From contig NZ_RHOO01000001.1 in NCBI RefSeq assembly GCF_003946555.1, positions 124,001 through 188,000 on the forward strand: DNA of 64,000 bases, written 5' to 3'. Both the position numbers and the translations under genes were made by a program. This stretch comes from Companilactobacillus hulinensis. GTDB lineage: Bacteria > Bacillota > Bacilli > Lactobacillales > Lactobacillaceae. The notes beneath the pieces were generated by a model. It saw nothing but the letters and a program-made list of their open reading frames with translations. It did not search any database and was not told the DNA's origin. Of this stretch, positions 46,109-55,013 are shown in pieces (the stretch's first letter is position 1; each line of letters opens with the position of its first letter).

Positions 46109-47221
46109 TTAAACTTTACGATAGCGTTTCAAGCCGACGATATTTAACCACGTGAGAACCACCAAAATTCCTAATAAAACTGAGATATCTAGTCCGAGTG
46201 ACCAGATACTGGAACCGCGCATCATAATATCTGCGACGGCATCACCTGAGTACTTGATAGGGATGATGTATGAAATATCACTGACCCATTGTGCCATAGA
46301 GTCCAAAGGAATGATTCCTGAGAAGAATACTTGAGGAATAACCACGATAGGAATGAATTGCATCATTTGGAACTCTGATTTTGCGAAAGTCGATAACAAG
46401 ATACCAAATGCTAGAGCAACAAGGGCTAGTATCAAATTGATGACAATAACCGATATGATATTGCCTTTTATTTCAACTCCCAATAACCAAACAGTAACGA
46501 GAACAATAAGAATCGTCTGAATAATTGCAAGAATGCCATAACTTAACATGTATCCAAAGACAATTTCTGAACGTTTGACGGGAGTAGCTAGTAATCTGTC
46601 TAAGGTTCCACTTGTGCGTTCTTTCAGTAGCGCCATACCTGAGATTAGGAATACGAAGAAAAATACGAAGAATCCCATTAGTATAGGCAAAATCTTGTCG
46701 AAGAATCCAGTGTCTTTATTACCATATACATAGTGATTATTAATTTTGGGTGCTGCTGACTTTGCTGAAGTTGAAGCCGGTTGACCAGTTAACTTAGCTA
46801 AAGCGGTGGTCGTTATAATGAGCTGCTTTTTCATTGTACTGACATTTGTTTTGGTCATTGAGGCATTGAAGACCGCTTTTACAGCAGTTGTTTTGGTTGA
46901 ATCGGTATTTGCGTAAGTTAGATCGTAGTTATTGTCTTTCTTTTGAATAATAGCATCGACTTTGCCATTATTTAAAGATTCTTTAGCTGCTTTTTTAGTA
47001 CTGTATTTGTATGTGTCGACATGTTTTGTATTATTAATATTGTCATACAAAGCATTAGGTAGGTTAATGGTAGCAATATCTACATTGGGAGTTGCATTGG
47101 AATTAAAAATAAAACTCATTAATAATAGAATTAAAATAGGTGCAAAGAACATCAAAGCCAACGTTCTCTTATCTCGTAGAAGTTCTTTTAGAACTCTTTT
47201 CATAATTGCAATTGTCCGCAT
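46109..47221 (-). CDS. ABC-2 type transporter permease
   Basis: A 370-residue ABC exporter permease. One N-terminal membrane helix (about 20-40) is followed by a long extracytoplasmic domain (about 45-170) and five more helices in the C-terminal half. The ERTSGTLDRLLATPVKRSEIVFGYMLSYG segment is typical of the YhaP/YhfE-like ABC-2 family. Its start overlaps the stop of the ATPase gene (TAATG). The substrate is unknown; drug or lipid export is usual for such pairs. Confidence 0.88.
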   Translation of the reverse strand: MRTIAIMKRVLKELLRDKRTLALMFFAPILILLLMSFIFNSNATPNVDIATINLPNALYDNINNTKHVDTYKYSTKKAAKESLNNGKVDAIIQKKDNNYDLTYANTDSTKTTAVKAVFNASMTKTNVSTMKKQLIITTTALAKLTGQPASTSAKSAAPKINNHYVYGNKDTGFFDKILPILMGFFVFFFVFLISGMALLKERTSGTLDRLLATPVKRSEIVFGYMLSYGILAIIQTILIVLVTVWLLGVEIKGNIISVIVINLILALVALAFGILLSTFAKSEFQMMQFIPIVVIPQVFFSGIIPLDSMAQWVSDISYIIPIKYSGDAVADIMMRGSSIWSLGLDISVLLGILVVLTWLNIVGLKRYRKV

Positions 47222-47943
47222 TATTCAACACCTTCTGCTTTCAGGAACACGTCTTCAATCGTGTCCACATTGTATTGCAGTTTTAGTGCGTTTGGTTTGT
47301 CGAACGCCATTACTTTGCCATCTAATAATAGCGCTACACGGTCGCATAATTCTGCCTCGTCCATAACGTGAGTTGTAATAAGGATGCTTCGTCCCTCGTC
47401 ACGAATGGACTTTAGTTCTTTCCAAACCTGTCTACGAAGGGCAGGGTCGATACCAACTGTTGGTTCATCGAGAACTAGAAGTTTGGGACTTCCTAGTAAA
47501 GCAATTGCAAGTGACAATCGTCTCATCATACCACCTGAATAGCTATTAACTCGCTTATTTAAGTTATCGGTCAAGTCGACAACCTTAGCAACATATGCGG
47601 TTTCCTTATTAATTTCGGATTTACTAATACCTTTCATTTGTGCATAAAATATGAGATTCTCTTTGCCACTAAGCGCATCATATAAGGCGTCTGTCTGTGC
47701 CATGTAGCCGATGTTTGAAAGCAATTGTCTGTTGGGCATTGTTGTGTCAAAGACTGTAGCAGATCCTCCATCAGCAACTTCCATTCCCAAAGTTGTTTTG
47801 ATCACAGTGGATTTACCGGCACCAGATGGTCCAATCAATCCGACAATTTCACCTGCACGGACATTGAGATTAACGTCTTTTAGAACCGTTTGATTGCCAA
47901 ATTTTTTAACAAGATGTTGCAAGTTCATCGCTGCAGTTTGCAT
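47221..47943 (-). CDS. ABC transporter ATP-binding protein
   Basis: A 240-residue ABC ATPase: Walker A GPSGAGKST, signature YSGGMMRRLSLAIALL, Walker B LLVLDEPTVGIDP and switch His in TTHVMDEAE. The DEPTVGIDP and DRVALLLDGKVMAFD features match DrrA/CcmA-like export ATPases. It precedes and overlaps the permease gene. A GAGGAG site lies before the ATG. A strong palindrome between promoter and start suggests repression, probably by a TetR-type protein encoded elsewhere. Confidence 0.92.
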   Translation of the reverse strand: MQTAAMNLQHLVKKFGNQTVLKDVNLNVRAGEIVGLIGPSGAGKSTVIKTTLGMEVADGGSATVFDTTMPNRQLLSNIGYMAQTDALYDALSGKENLIFYAQMKGISKSEINKETAYVAKVVDLTDNLNKRVNSYSGGMMRRLSLAIALLGSPKLLVLDEPTVGIDPALRRQVWKELKSIRDEGRSILITTHVMDEAELCDRVALLLDGKVMAFDKPNALKLQYNVDTIEDVFLKAEGVE

Positions 47944-47973
47944 ATGATTATCTCCTCGTGAAAAAGCTTATCA

Positions 47974-48034
47974 TGAGTGACTGGTCACTCACTATTTCGA
48001 AAATAATAATACCATCTTGAAGATTGTTGTCAAT
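47974..48034 (-). promoter_or_regulatory. Promoter and palindromic operator of the ABC exporter
   Basis: On the minus strand TTGACA (48029-48034) and TATTAT are about 16 bases apart. Just downstream lies TGAGTGAC-TG-GTCACTCA (47974-47991), with perfect eight-base arms. Position over the transcription start suggests a repressor site. Confidence 0.7.
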
Positions 48035-48044
48035 AATTTTAGTT

Positions 48045-48077
48045 AAAAAAAATCAGATCTCCAAAAATGGAATCTGA
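48045..48077 (-). terminator. Terminator of the minus-strand membrane protein gene
   Basis: Minus-strand TCAGATTCC and GGAGATCTGA pair around ATTTTT, followed by eight T. Confidence 0.75.
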
Positions 48078-48085
48078 CTTTGTGT

Positions 48086-49801
48086 TTAAATATGAAATTT
48101 GATATAGACGACATATCCGGTCATAGCAACGAACAACACGAATGAAATCCAGATCATGTAAGGATACATGTGTGGTGGATTACTTATTACTGAAATATTT
48201 GCTTGATGTACTTTAGCAGGATTGTTGATAGTAAGGAATCCATTATTATCGGTTGTCCATTTGACATTCTTACCAGCAATGGTCACATGATAATTAAGTG
48301 ATGAATATCCAAAAATTGGAAGTTCAATATTGCCTCGTTTTAATTTTTTAGCTTGATAGGTAACACTGTCAGTTGTTGAAGTCACTTTATTCAGATTGAT
48401 GGATTTGTTACCTTGATCTGCTGAATGATGGATAAGTTTGTCTTGAACTCTGGAAGAAAGTTCTTGTCCATTGGAATTAGGGTTCATGGCGACTTTATCT
48501 GGCGCATAGTCTGGAATCAACGTTCTCATTATCTTTTCACTAGTAATACCACTTGAGGTTAATTTAGTATCAGTATTAGCTGATAATGTGCTCTTCGTGG
48601 AACCGGTCATTGTGGATAAGGTCTCGCCGTGGTTGTAGATGTAATTAGTTGTTACTTGTGTAGCTGCTGATAGTGACAAAACAGATAATAACAACAAGAT
48701 GTATTTGCTAGTCTGTTCTTTGAAATTCTCCAGCAACATAATTATTGGGGAAATACCTAGAAATAGTGCAAAACGCCAACTTGATTCTTGGAAGTTATTA
48801 ATAACAGGGATGTGGTTGAATAATGCCCACGGTGTTAGGTCAGTGCTGAAAATTATTAATAACGATTCGAGTAGTAACCAAGGAATTACATTCTTGATTC
48901 TTTTTTTATCTAATCCTATGAATACCATTAACAATAAGATTAATGACAATGTTGAAAACGCAGTTTTTGCATTCCATTTAATGGTTGTGAATAAAGCTGT
49001 GATTGGGTCAGCAATTATATTGCCCTTGCCAAATGGTGGAAGTAGTCCAGTTTTGGAGATGGTCATAACTCGATAAATCAATGGTAAGCACAGAATAACC
49101 GCTATTACTCCCGCCAGGATCAAATTGATCCAAGGAGCAAGCGTCTTGTTCTTAATAGAACAAACGATTAGGAATACTCCGGCAATCATTGAAATAGCGA
49201 TTGCACTCAATAAGTGAGAATTTATAACAATAGTCATTAGAAGACCAACTTTAATAGCTAGAAGGTGGTCTATTTTTTTGCTCTCAATAATATCTTTGAA
49301 GGTAAAAACTAATGGGAATGCAAACGCTAGAACAATTGATGTTCCTGGCTGAAATTCAGTAGTTACGCCACGGAGAACGGCACCAGAGTATGTGTAGATC
49401 AATGCAGCCATACTGGAGTTCAAACTAGTATAACGCTTGTTTAGTGATAGGAACGTTACAACAAAGGTCATAATTGCAATGAGAACTTTGATGGCTATAA
49501 TTTGGTGAATCGGTGACAACATGTCAGTTACGAATACGAAGGGCCAAAGAGTGAAGTCAGGGTACATTCCATTAACTGCTTGTCCGGCAGAGAAGAATGT
49601 GTTGAAGTTCAGCCAATTCGGCAAATTGCCATTGATGAATGCTTGACGGATTTCATAGATTCTCTGTGTGTGAAAGAAAGTGTCACTTCCTGCAATTAGA
49701 TAATTGAGATGAAATTGCCAGATCATCCAAATAATTATTGAAATGAAGAATAGCAGAATAACTGAAATAGTCTTTTTATTGATGCGGTTTTGAGTATTCA
49801 T
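48086..49801 (-). CDS. Large polytopic membrane protein (PTPS-related / YfhO-like)
   Basis: A 571-residue protein with about 12 hydrophobic helices, a ~150-residue extracytoplasmic C-terminal domain and a final helix. The first loop, with IAGSDTFFHTQRIYEIRQ and GQAVNGMYPDFTLWP, recalls the '6-pyruvoyl-tetrahydropterin synthase-related' membrane family and GT-C glycosyltransferases such as YfhO, where an Asp in this loop is catalytic. A role in sugar decoration of wall polymers is inference. TAGGGAG precedes the ATG; on the minus strand TATAAT lies about 40 bases upstream. Confidence 0.7.
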   Translation of the reverse strand: MNTQNRINKKTISVILLFFISIIIWMIWQFHLNYLIAGSDTFFHTQRIYEIRQAFINGNLPNWLNFNTFFSAGQAVNGMYPDFTLWPFVFVTDMLSPIHQIIAIKVLIAIMTFVVTFLSLNKRYTSLNSSMAALIYTYSGAVLRGVTTEFQPGTSIVLAFAFPLVFTFKDIIESKKIDHLLAIKVGLLMTIVINSHLLSAIAISMIAGVFLIVCSIKNKTLAPWINLILAGVIAVILCLPLIYRVMTISKTGLLPPFGKGNIIADPITALFTTIKWNAKTAFSTLSLILLLMVFIGLDKKRIKNVIPWLLLESLLIIFSTDLTPWALFNHIPVINNFQESSWRFALFLGISPIIMLLENFKEQTSKYILLLLSVLSLSAATQVTTNYIYNHGETLSTMTGSTKSTLSANTDTKLTSSGITSEKIMRTLIPDYAPDKVAMNPNSNGQELSSRVQDKLIHHSADQGNKSINLNKVTSTTDSVTYQAKKLKRGNIELPIFGYSSLNYHVTIAGKNVKWTTDNNGFLTINNPAKVHQANISVISNPPHMYPYMIWISFVLFVAMTGYVVYIKFHI

Positions 49802-49848
49802 AAGATCTCCCTATAAGTATTAATCCAGGAATTAATTATACTTCTTAA

Positions 49849-49887
49849 ACACAAAAACTGCGACCGAGTGGTTGCAGTTTTTTGTGT
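49849..49887. terminator. Long bidirectional terminator-like hairpin
   Basis: ACACAAAAACTGCGACC pairs over about 17 positions with GGTTGCAGTTTTTTGTGT around GAGT; T runs lie on both strands. It stands between the start of the minus-strand membrane gene and repeat copy 3 and may end the minus-strand transcript from the MFS gene. Confidence 0.75.
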
Positions 49888-49892
49888 CTCCA

Positions 49893-50057
49893 ATTACGAA
49901 ATATTATACCTGCTGTGGGGACCGATTCCAGCCAAAGAGTGGTCTGGAATTTCGACTTGAAGCTTTGCTTTGCAAATCTCCAAGTTCGTCCGTGGTGTAA
50001 GAACGGTAAGACCACCGTCCTAAAGCCACCCTCACTGCAGATATAATATTTTGTAAT
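49893..50057 (+). repeat. Folded ~170-bp element, copy 3 (forward)
   Basis: The ends ATTACGAAATATTATA and its near-complement (50041-50057) pair over about 20 bases. Inside, ATTCCAG/CTGGAAT encloses the 12-base loop CCAAAGAGTGGT (49925-49950). Next comes a block nearly identical to copy 1 (TCGACTTGAAGCTTTGC...), then ACGGT/ACCGT. TCTCC flanks both ends (49887-49891 and 50057-50061). The spacer 49802-50368 holds this copy, copy 4 and a terminator; no gene was seen. Confidence 0.83.
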
Positions 50058-50181
50058 CTCCGATGAGTATGTCTTGATTGAGATATAAGAGTATAGGTAT
50101 GTTTTAATATGGTACTTACTATTGTTACAATGTCTTGCAGATTTTAAATTAACTGTAGATTATTTAAGAATTTAAAAATTA

Positions 50182-50359
50182 GCCGGAGATAAAAAAATGG
50201 GCCAGCTGTGATAGTGGTGTTAAGACGAGTGATTTCCTCGTTTTTACAGCACAGGACGATTTTTGAAATCCGTGATTTTTACGGAGTTCAAAAACGAGAT
50301 TTAAGACGTTTTTCAGGCTTAAATCGGTCCCACAGCAGGCTCAATTTTTTATCGTAGGC
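50182..50359 (-). repeat. Folded ~170-bp element, copy 4 (inverted)
   Basis: The ends GCCGGAGATAAAAAA and TTTTTTATCGTAGGC pair with a few mismatches. On the plus strand GATTTAAG/CTTAAATC (50298-50325) encloses a 12-base loop. TCCGT/ACGGA sits inside a TTTGAA/TTCAAA hairpin, and ACGAG/CTCGT forms the third. It shares CTGTGATAGTG, TTACAGCACAGGA and CGGTCCCACAG with copy 2. Confidence 0.82.
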
Positions 50360-50368
50360 GGAAAAAGG

Positions 50369-51754
50369 CTATCCCTTTTGATGATTCTTAATAAGCAATG
50401 CGAAAACAAAACCGATAATTGCCATTGCACAGAAGAATCCGAATACGTAATGGTATCCAACCAAACCTAAGTTAGCGGGTAAGCCGTGATTTTGATTGGC
50501 TGTAACTAGGATCAATGTTGCCAGTGAAACACCCAATGAACCTAATAGCTGACGAACGGTTGTAATTATGGCAGTTCCGTGTGGAATTAAGTTTTCGGGT
50601 AGTGAATTACCACCAAGTGTAGTTGCTGGCATCATAACGAAGGCATTTCCACCTTCAATCAGCATGGCAATTAGAATCATTGGTAATATTCCCAGTTTGG
50701 TATTTAATGCGAACAATAATACCCAACCGATAACGATCATCGACATACCAGAGATCAGAGTTTTCTTGAAACCAATTTTGTCAGCTAATTTACCAGTTAG
50801 TGGGTTAAGAATACTTAAGAGAATAGCTGGTGGAACTAGTGCTAAACCTGACACTAGGACTGATGTGTGTAAGATGTTTTGATAATATAGCGGATAAATA
50901 ATTGTGACAACGATCAATGAGATGTATGAGAAACCAGTCAATAGAACCGATAGATCAAAGTTGAAATTACTCATAACTTTGAGGTCTAGTAGTGGTTCTT
51001 CCTTGGTCAATTGTCGGTGAATAAACAATCCTGATAGTATCAAACTGATTACTAATAAAATAATCAAATTGGTGGAAAGACTGTGTTGACTACCAGCCTG
51101 ATTGACAACATATAGCAATCCGATGATTCCTAGTAAGTACACGATCGATAGTGAATCTAGTTTGACCATGTGTCGAGGCATAACGTCTTTGATATAAATT
51201 AGTCCAGTAATGAAAATGACTATCATTATTAGTAGAAAGATGACGAACAAGCCTTGCCATTGCAAGAAATTCAAAACTATACCTGAAATGATTGGACCAG
51301 ATGCTAAGGCGGAACCCATGACTAACCCGGCGAATCCCATGGTAGTGCCACGTTGTGATTCAGGTGTGATAGTCATAAGAACCGATTGAAACGATGGGAA
51401 GAGAATTCCTACTCCGATGGCTTCGAGTGCTCGACCAAACATTGCCATGGCGAAGTTCTGGGCAATGATGATGATAAATGTCCCAATGGCGAATATTCCT
51501 ACGACGCTCAAAAATATCTTCTTGAATGAAATATTATTTAAAAGCCAAGGACTGATTGGCATCATGATACTCATGATCAACATGAAGCCAGTCGTTAACC
51601 ATTGAATAGTTGGTGCAGTTACGCCGAAGAACTTCATTAATGTCGGGTAGGCAGTTGATAGAGACGACTGACTGATCGACATCGTGAATGTTCCTGATAA
51701 CAGCGTGATGATGAATAATTTACGTTTTAGTGCGTTATTAATTGTGTTATCCAT
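50369..51754 (-). CDS. MFS drug-type exporter, DHA2 (EmrB/QacA) family
   Basis: A 461-residue proton-coupled exporter with about 14 membrane helices. It opens with LLSGTFTMSISQSSLSTAYPTLM, equivalent to the DHA2 helix-1 motif, and has FGRALEAIGVGILFPSFQSV and GFAGLVMGSALASGPIISG (motif C-like). DHA2 proteins export dyes, antiseptics and antibiotics; the substrate here is unknown. The start is placed at the ATG 13 bases after minus-strand GGAGG. A TTG at 51769 overlaps that ribosome site and is rejected. Confidence 0.88.
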   Translation of the reverse strand: MDNTINNALKRKLFIITLLSGTFTMSISQSSLSTAYPTLMKFFGVTAPTIQWLTTGFMLIMSIMMPISPWLLNNISFKKIFLSVVGIFAIGTFIIIIAQNFAMAMFGRALEAIGVGILFPSFQSVLMTITPESQRGTTMGFAGLVMGSALASGPIISGIVLNFLQWQGLFVIFLLIMIVIFITGLIYIKDVMPRHMVKLDSLSIVYLLGIIGLLYVVNQAGSQHSLSTNLIILLVISLILSGLFIHRQLTKEEPLLDLKVMSNFNFDLSVLLTGFSYISLIVVTIIYPLYYQNILHTSVLVSGLALVPPAILLSILNPLTGKLADKIGFKKTLISGMSMIVIGWVLLFALNTKLGILPMILIAMLIEGGNAFVMMPATTLGGNSLPENLIPHGTAIITTVRQLLGSLGVSLATLILVTANQNHGLPANLGLVGYHYVFGFFCAMAIIGFVFALLIKNHQKG

Positions 51755-52147
51755 ATATTTAACCTCCAAAGATTAGAATAGACTTATTTGAAGTTTTCGT
51801 CTATGGACATTCAGTAGACTGATCAATGATAAATAAATATTATAAGTTTATATATATCGAATAATTATAGTAAAAGAACGTAGCATATACAATGTCATGG
51901 TATATTTATGCTATTTATATAAGAAAACAGTGACTTTCTTTTAATTAGGTGAGCAAAAAATAACTAAAAAAAGATAATACACACTTTTGACTTATGTGAG
52001 TATTACCTTTTTTATAGGTTTGAAAACTAAATAACATAGTATATAAAATATCATATATCGTAAAACTTTATTATAAAATATGGTTTATTCAATAATATGA
52101 TAAATTGTATACTCATTTGTGAAGAAGATATTATATTTGGAGGTTAA
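51755..52147. other. AT-rich spacer before the secreted-protein locus
   Basis: This 393-base gap holds no gene I can support. At 51965-52013 a stem AAAAAGATAATAC...GTATTACCTTTTT has T runs on both strands and looks like a bidirectional terminator. A likely promoter for the next gene is TTATTC-N17-TATACT near 52086-52113. The rest is over 75 percent A/T by eye, with the ATCGTA motif near 52055 recurring at about 54912 before the small basic gene. Confidence 0.5.
51965..52013. terminator. Bidirectional terminator-like hairpin
   Basis: AAAAAAGATAATACACAC pairs with GTGAGTATTACCTTTTTT around TTTTGACTTAT. Confidence 0.65.
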
Positions 52148-52612
52148 ATGATGAATAGGGGAAAAACAGCGAAACTAGGTTTAGTCACGCTATTTTCTAC
52201 TTTAGCATTGGGTACGTTTGTTGTTCAAAATAATACTGAGGTGAACGCTGCACCTTTAGGAACTGAATTGCAATATTACTTGAATGACCCAACGCCAGAA
52301 CCATCTAAGTTTTTGAATATTTGGGATTCTAATGGTTACGATCTACAACCAGTTACTTTCACACTTCATGGTGATACGAATAGTCCGACAGGAGTCATTA
52401 ACGACAATCGTATCAAGGTCGAGTGGTATAAGAAAGCTCCAGGCAAAACAAAAACAGAATATTTAGGTAAGAGTAATAGCGTTTCATACACAACGGCTAA
52501 TACAACTGCTTCAGATAATGGAACACAATATCAAGCAAAGATAACTCTTAAAGAAGGTTCTAAGAGTACGACTATAAAAACTAACTGGGCAACTCTTTAC
52601 GCTAGTTATTAA
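52148..52612 (+). CDS. Small secreted protein, unknown function
   Basis: A 154-residue exported protein. A signal peptide (GKTAKLGLVTLFSTLALGTF) ends near VNAAPL. The ~115-residue mature part is rich in Thr/Asn and predicted beta strands, with a VEWYKK...VSYTTANTTASDNGTQYQAKI pattern that resembles a single Ig-like bacterial domain. No wall anchor is seen. The ATG follows TTGGAGG; a second ATG is the next codon. It sits before a WxL-like surface protein gene, with a hairpin between, so both may act at the cell surface. Confidence 0.65.
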   Translation: MMNRGKTAKLGLVTLFSTLALGTFVVQNNTEVNAAPLGTELQYYLNDPTPEPSKFLNIWDSNGYDLQPVTFTLHGDTNSPTGVINDNRIKVEWYKKAPGKTKTEYLGKSNSVSYTTANTTASDNGTQYQAKITLKEGSKSTTIKTNWATLYASY

Positions 52613-52620
52613 TTATATTT

Positions 52621-52660
52621 AAGAGATCATCGCATGTATATTGTGAATGGTCTCTTTTTA
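52621..52660 (+). terminator. Hairpin between the two secreted-protein genes
   Basis: AAGAGATCAT pairs with ATGGTCTCTT around an ~20-base loop, followed by TTTTT. It lies 35 bases before the next start and could be a terminator or attenuator. Confidence 0.65.
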
Positions 52661-52694
52661 TATTTTTTGTAACTTGTTGAGAAGGGAAAGCAAA

Positions 52695-54845
52695 ATGAAA
52701 TTTAATAATTTGTTTTTGAGTAGAATACTAATAATCGCTCTATTGTTAAGTAGTTTCATTCAGCCAATTACCGCAGAAGCAGCCACTTTTGGATCACCAA
52801 TTGCGATTGACAAAGGAACTAATGAACAAACCACTTCATCTTTGACACCTAATGCAGATGCCAAAAAAGCGTTGGCTATAACTGGGCAAGCTAATCAACA
52901 GCTAACAGCAGACGTTGTTACACAGTTCAGTTCACCACTAAATAAAACAACCGATACTAATCAGACGCCTCTATTGAATTCATTGATTTCTCCGTTGAGT
53001 ATATACAATAAAGTCACAACTGGAGATGTGAATGTTAACGGCTATTATATAGAAGTAAATGTCGGATATTTGTTCAGTACAATCAAAAATGATATAAACG
53101 TTGCTAACACTGCAACTGTGTCCTTAAAAAGTATTAATCATAATGCTCCAGGAACGGTAAATACCTGGACAATTAAAAGAGGTGCAGACAGTCCAGCATC
53201 ATCGACAAAGATCGGTAAGACGGCCACAATTACAGGATTTGGAGATTCAATTACCATGAGTTCTGATAAAACAGCAACTTTAGTGGGATCTCATACAGAT
53301 GTAAGAGGTACTAACGTGGGTTTAACGTCAAGTGGGTATATGCAAATTACGGCTCAAATAACCAATAACATGCCGGCAAGTCTAATGCTGTCACTTGGTG
53401 GAGTTGTGGATATACCTGATTATATTCAGCATGCTGATGAGAATACTTTGATGCATTTTAATATCGATCCGGATATTTTTGATGAAGTATATGAATCCAT
53501 GAAAGCATATTCTCCCACCGATTTGAAAAACTTCCAAATTACTGGTTTGAAGCTTCATTGGAAGAGAGATTATCGTTTGAAGGGAAATGCCGAAACAAAG
53601 CCAACGGCTATATCAGATGATGTAACGGATGTGTTGAACGGCTATGATTCTTCTGATTTAAATACCGAGTATTTGTTTTATAAACAGCTTGATCAGAATA
53701 GTCCCATAGAATATCCATACATGAATGGTGTCTATGCAGAATTAATATTGGATTATACTTATAAATCCGGACTTTTATTTCCTACTACTAAGACTGGCCA
53801 ACTTGTGACTAATTTTGGTGGAGATGTCGTTGAACCATCAGTAACACCAACAACACCGGAACAGTTACCGGAAGTTAAGCTAGATAACGAGATTCATAAC
53901 TTAACTAACACCGATAGCGATTCTCAAGACTCGGATAACAAATATTTGGCTGTTAAAAATGTTAAAAAGGATGATTCGATTCAATATACTGCCAAATTGA
54001 ATTTAACTTATGACAACACCGGAGAGAATACGGGAACTATTTCAAAAGGTATCTATACAGTTCCCATCCCCAAAGTAATGGATATTGATGCTGATAGCTT
54101 CAAATTTACAGATGATGATGGAGTTGTCAGTGCAATTAATTCAAGCAATGTAAGTGTAGCTGAGGATCCAGATGACAGTACTAAACAATTATTGACTGTA
54201 AATAATGTCAATCTTGATCCGCAAGGAATCGATGATACGAATTTCAAGCTTGTTTTTAATGGAACAGTAACAGATGATAACCAGAGTGACTTTACCTTTA
54301 CACCAACATTTAAGGGTGTAGGTGGATATGAAAATGGTAATTCTAGTAATCCACTATATGTGAATGCTGATGGTAAAGAGCAACTGATCAATTTCAACAA
54401 TACGGTTGAACCTGGTGGTGGAATTACATTGATACCTGTGGATATAGACTTTGGTGCGATTAATTCATTTGTTCATAAGGATGTCATTAAACATAGAGTT
54501 AATAATGGTGATTCAACGGCATTGTCAGTTCAGGATGATAGAAGTGATTCTGACAAGGGTAGTCAGACAGTTTCCGTTAAACAAAGAAGTAATCTTTCTA
54601 GCGGTAATGTAGAATTTCCAGGCGAACTCAGATTCTATGATCCTGATGATAAAGATAATAATTTTACGCCACTGGTAACTGGAAGTTATGTTCCAATTTA
54701 TGTTTCTAAAGACGGAGAAACAATATCATCCATTTCGTGGACAGATGATAAAGGGCTATTGCTGCACATAAAAGGTGCTAATTCCGCAGTTCCATCTGGA
54801 AAATATTCAACGACATTGGATTGGACCATAAGTGACACGATATAA
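52695..54845 (+). CDS. Secreted surface protein with WxL-like C-terminus
   Basis: A 716-residue exported protein. The signal peptide (FLSRILIIALLLSSFIQPIT) ends near AEAATF. The body is mostly beta-strand-rich, with a repeat-like domain at about 415-560 (IQYTAKLNLTYDNTGENTG). The last ~140 residues resemble a WxL wall-binding domain: IDFGAINS, VKQRSNLSSG, LRFYD, ISWTDDKGLLLHI and a YSTTLDWTISD close. The first Trp-x-Leu motif is not evident, so the domain is diverged. The ATG at 52695 follows GAAGGGA; an earlier in-frame start lies in the hairpin. Role unknown, likely surface attachment. Confidence 0.72.
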   Translation: MKFNNLFLSRILIIALLLSSFIQPITAEAATFGSPIAIDKGTNEQTTSSLTPNADAKKALAITGQANQQLTADVVTQFSSPLNKTTDTNQTPLLNSLISPLSIYNKVTTGDVNVNGYYIEVNVGYLFSTIKNDINVANTATVSLKSINHNAPGTVNTWTIKRGADSPASSTKIGKTATITGFGDSITMSSDKTATLVGSHTDVRGTNVGLTSSGYMQITAQITNNMPASLMLSLGGVVDIPDYIQHADENTLMHFNIDPDIFDEVYESMKAYSPTDLKNFQITGLKLHWKRDYRLKGNAETKPTAISDDVTDVLNGYDSSDLNTEYLFYKQLDQNSPIEYPYMNGVYAELILDYTYKSGLLFPTTKTGQLVTNFGGDVVEPSVTPTTPEQLPEVKLDNEIHNLTNTDSDSQDSDNKYLAVKNVKKDDSIQYTAKLNLTYDNTGENTGTISKGIYTVPIPKVMDIDADSFKFTDDDGVVSAINSSNVSVAEDPDDSTKQLLTVNNVNLDPQGIDDTNFKLVFNGTVTDDNQSDFTFTPTFKGVGGYENGNSSNPLYVNADGKEQLINFNNTVEPGGGITLIPVDIDFGAINSFVHKDVIKHRVNNGDSTALSVQDDRSDSDKGSQTVSVKQRSNLSSGNVEFPGELRFYDPDDKDNNFTPLVTGSYVPIYVSKDGETISSISWTDDKGLLLHIKGANSAVPSGKYSTTLDWTISDTI

Positions 54846-55013
54846 ATATAACCAAAGTGAATTAACTAGAAAATGATATTCAAAAAATACACACATATTA
54901 TTCTATAAATTATCGTATTTTGTAAAAGATAATTATAATATATGAAAAGTTTATTTAGTGATTTTTGGTATAATAGCTGGTGGAGAATTATCAAACGCAG
55001 GGGAGATAGTATT

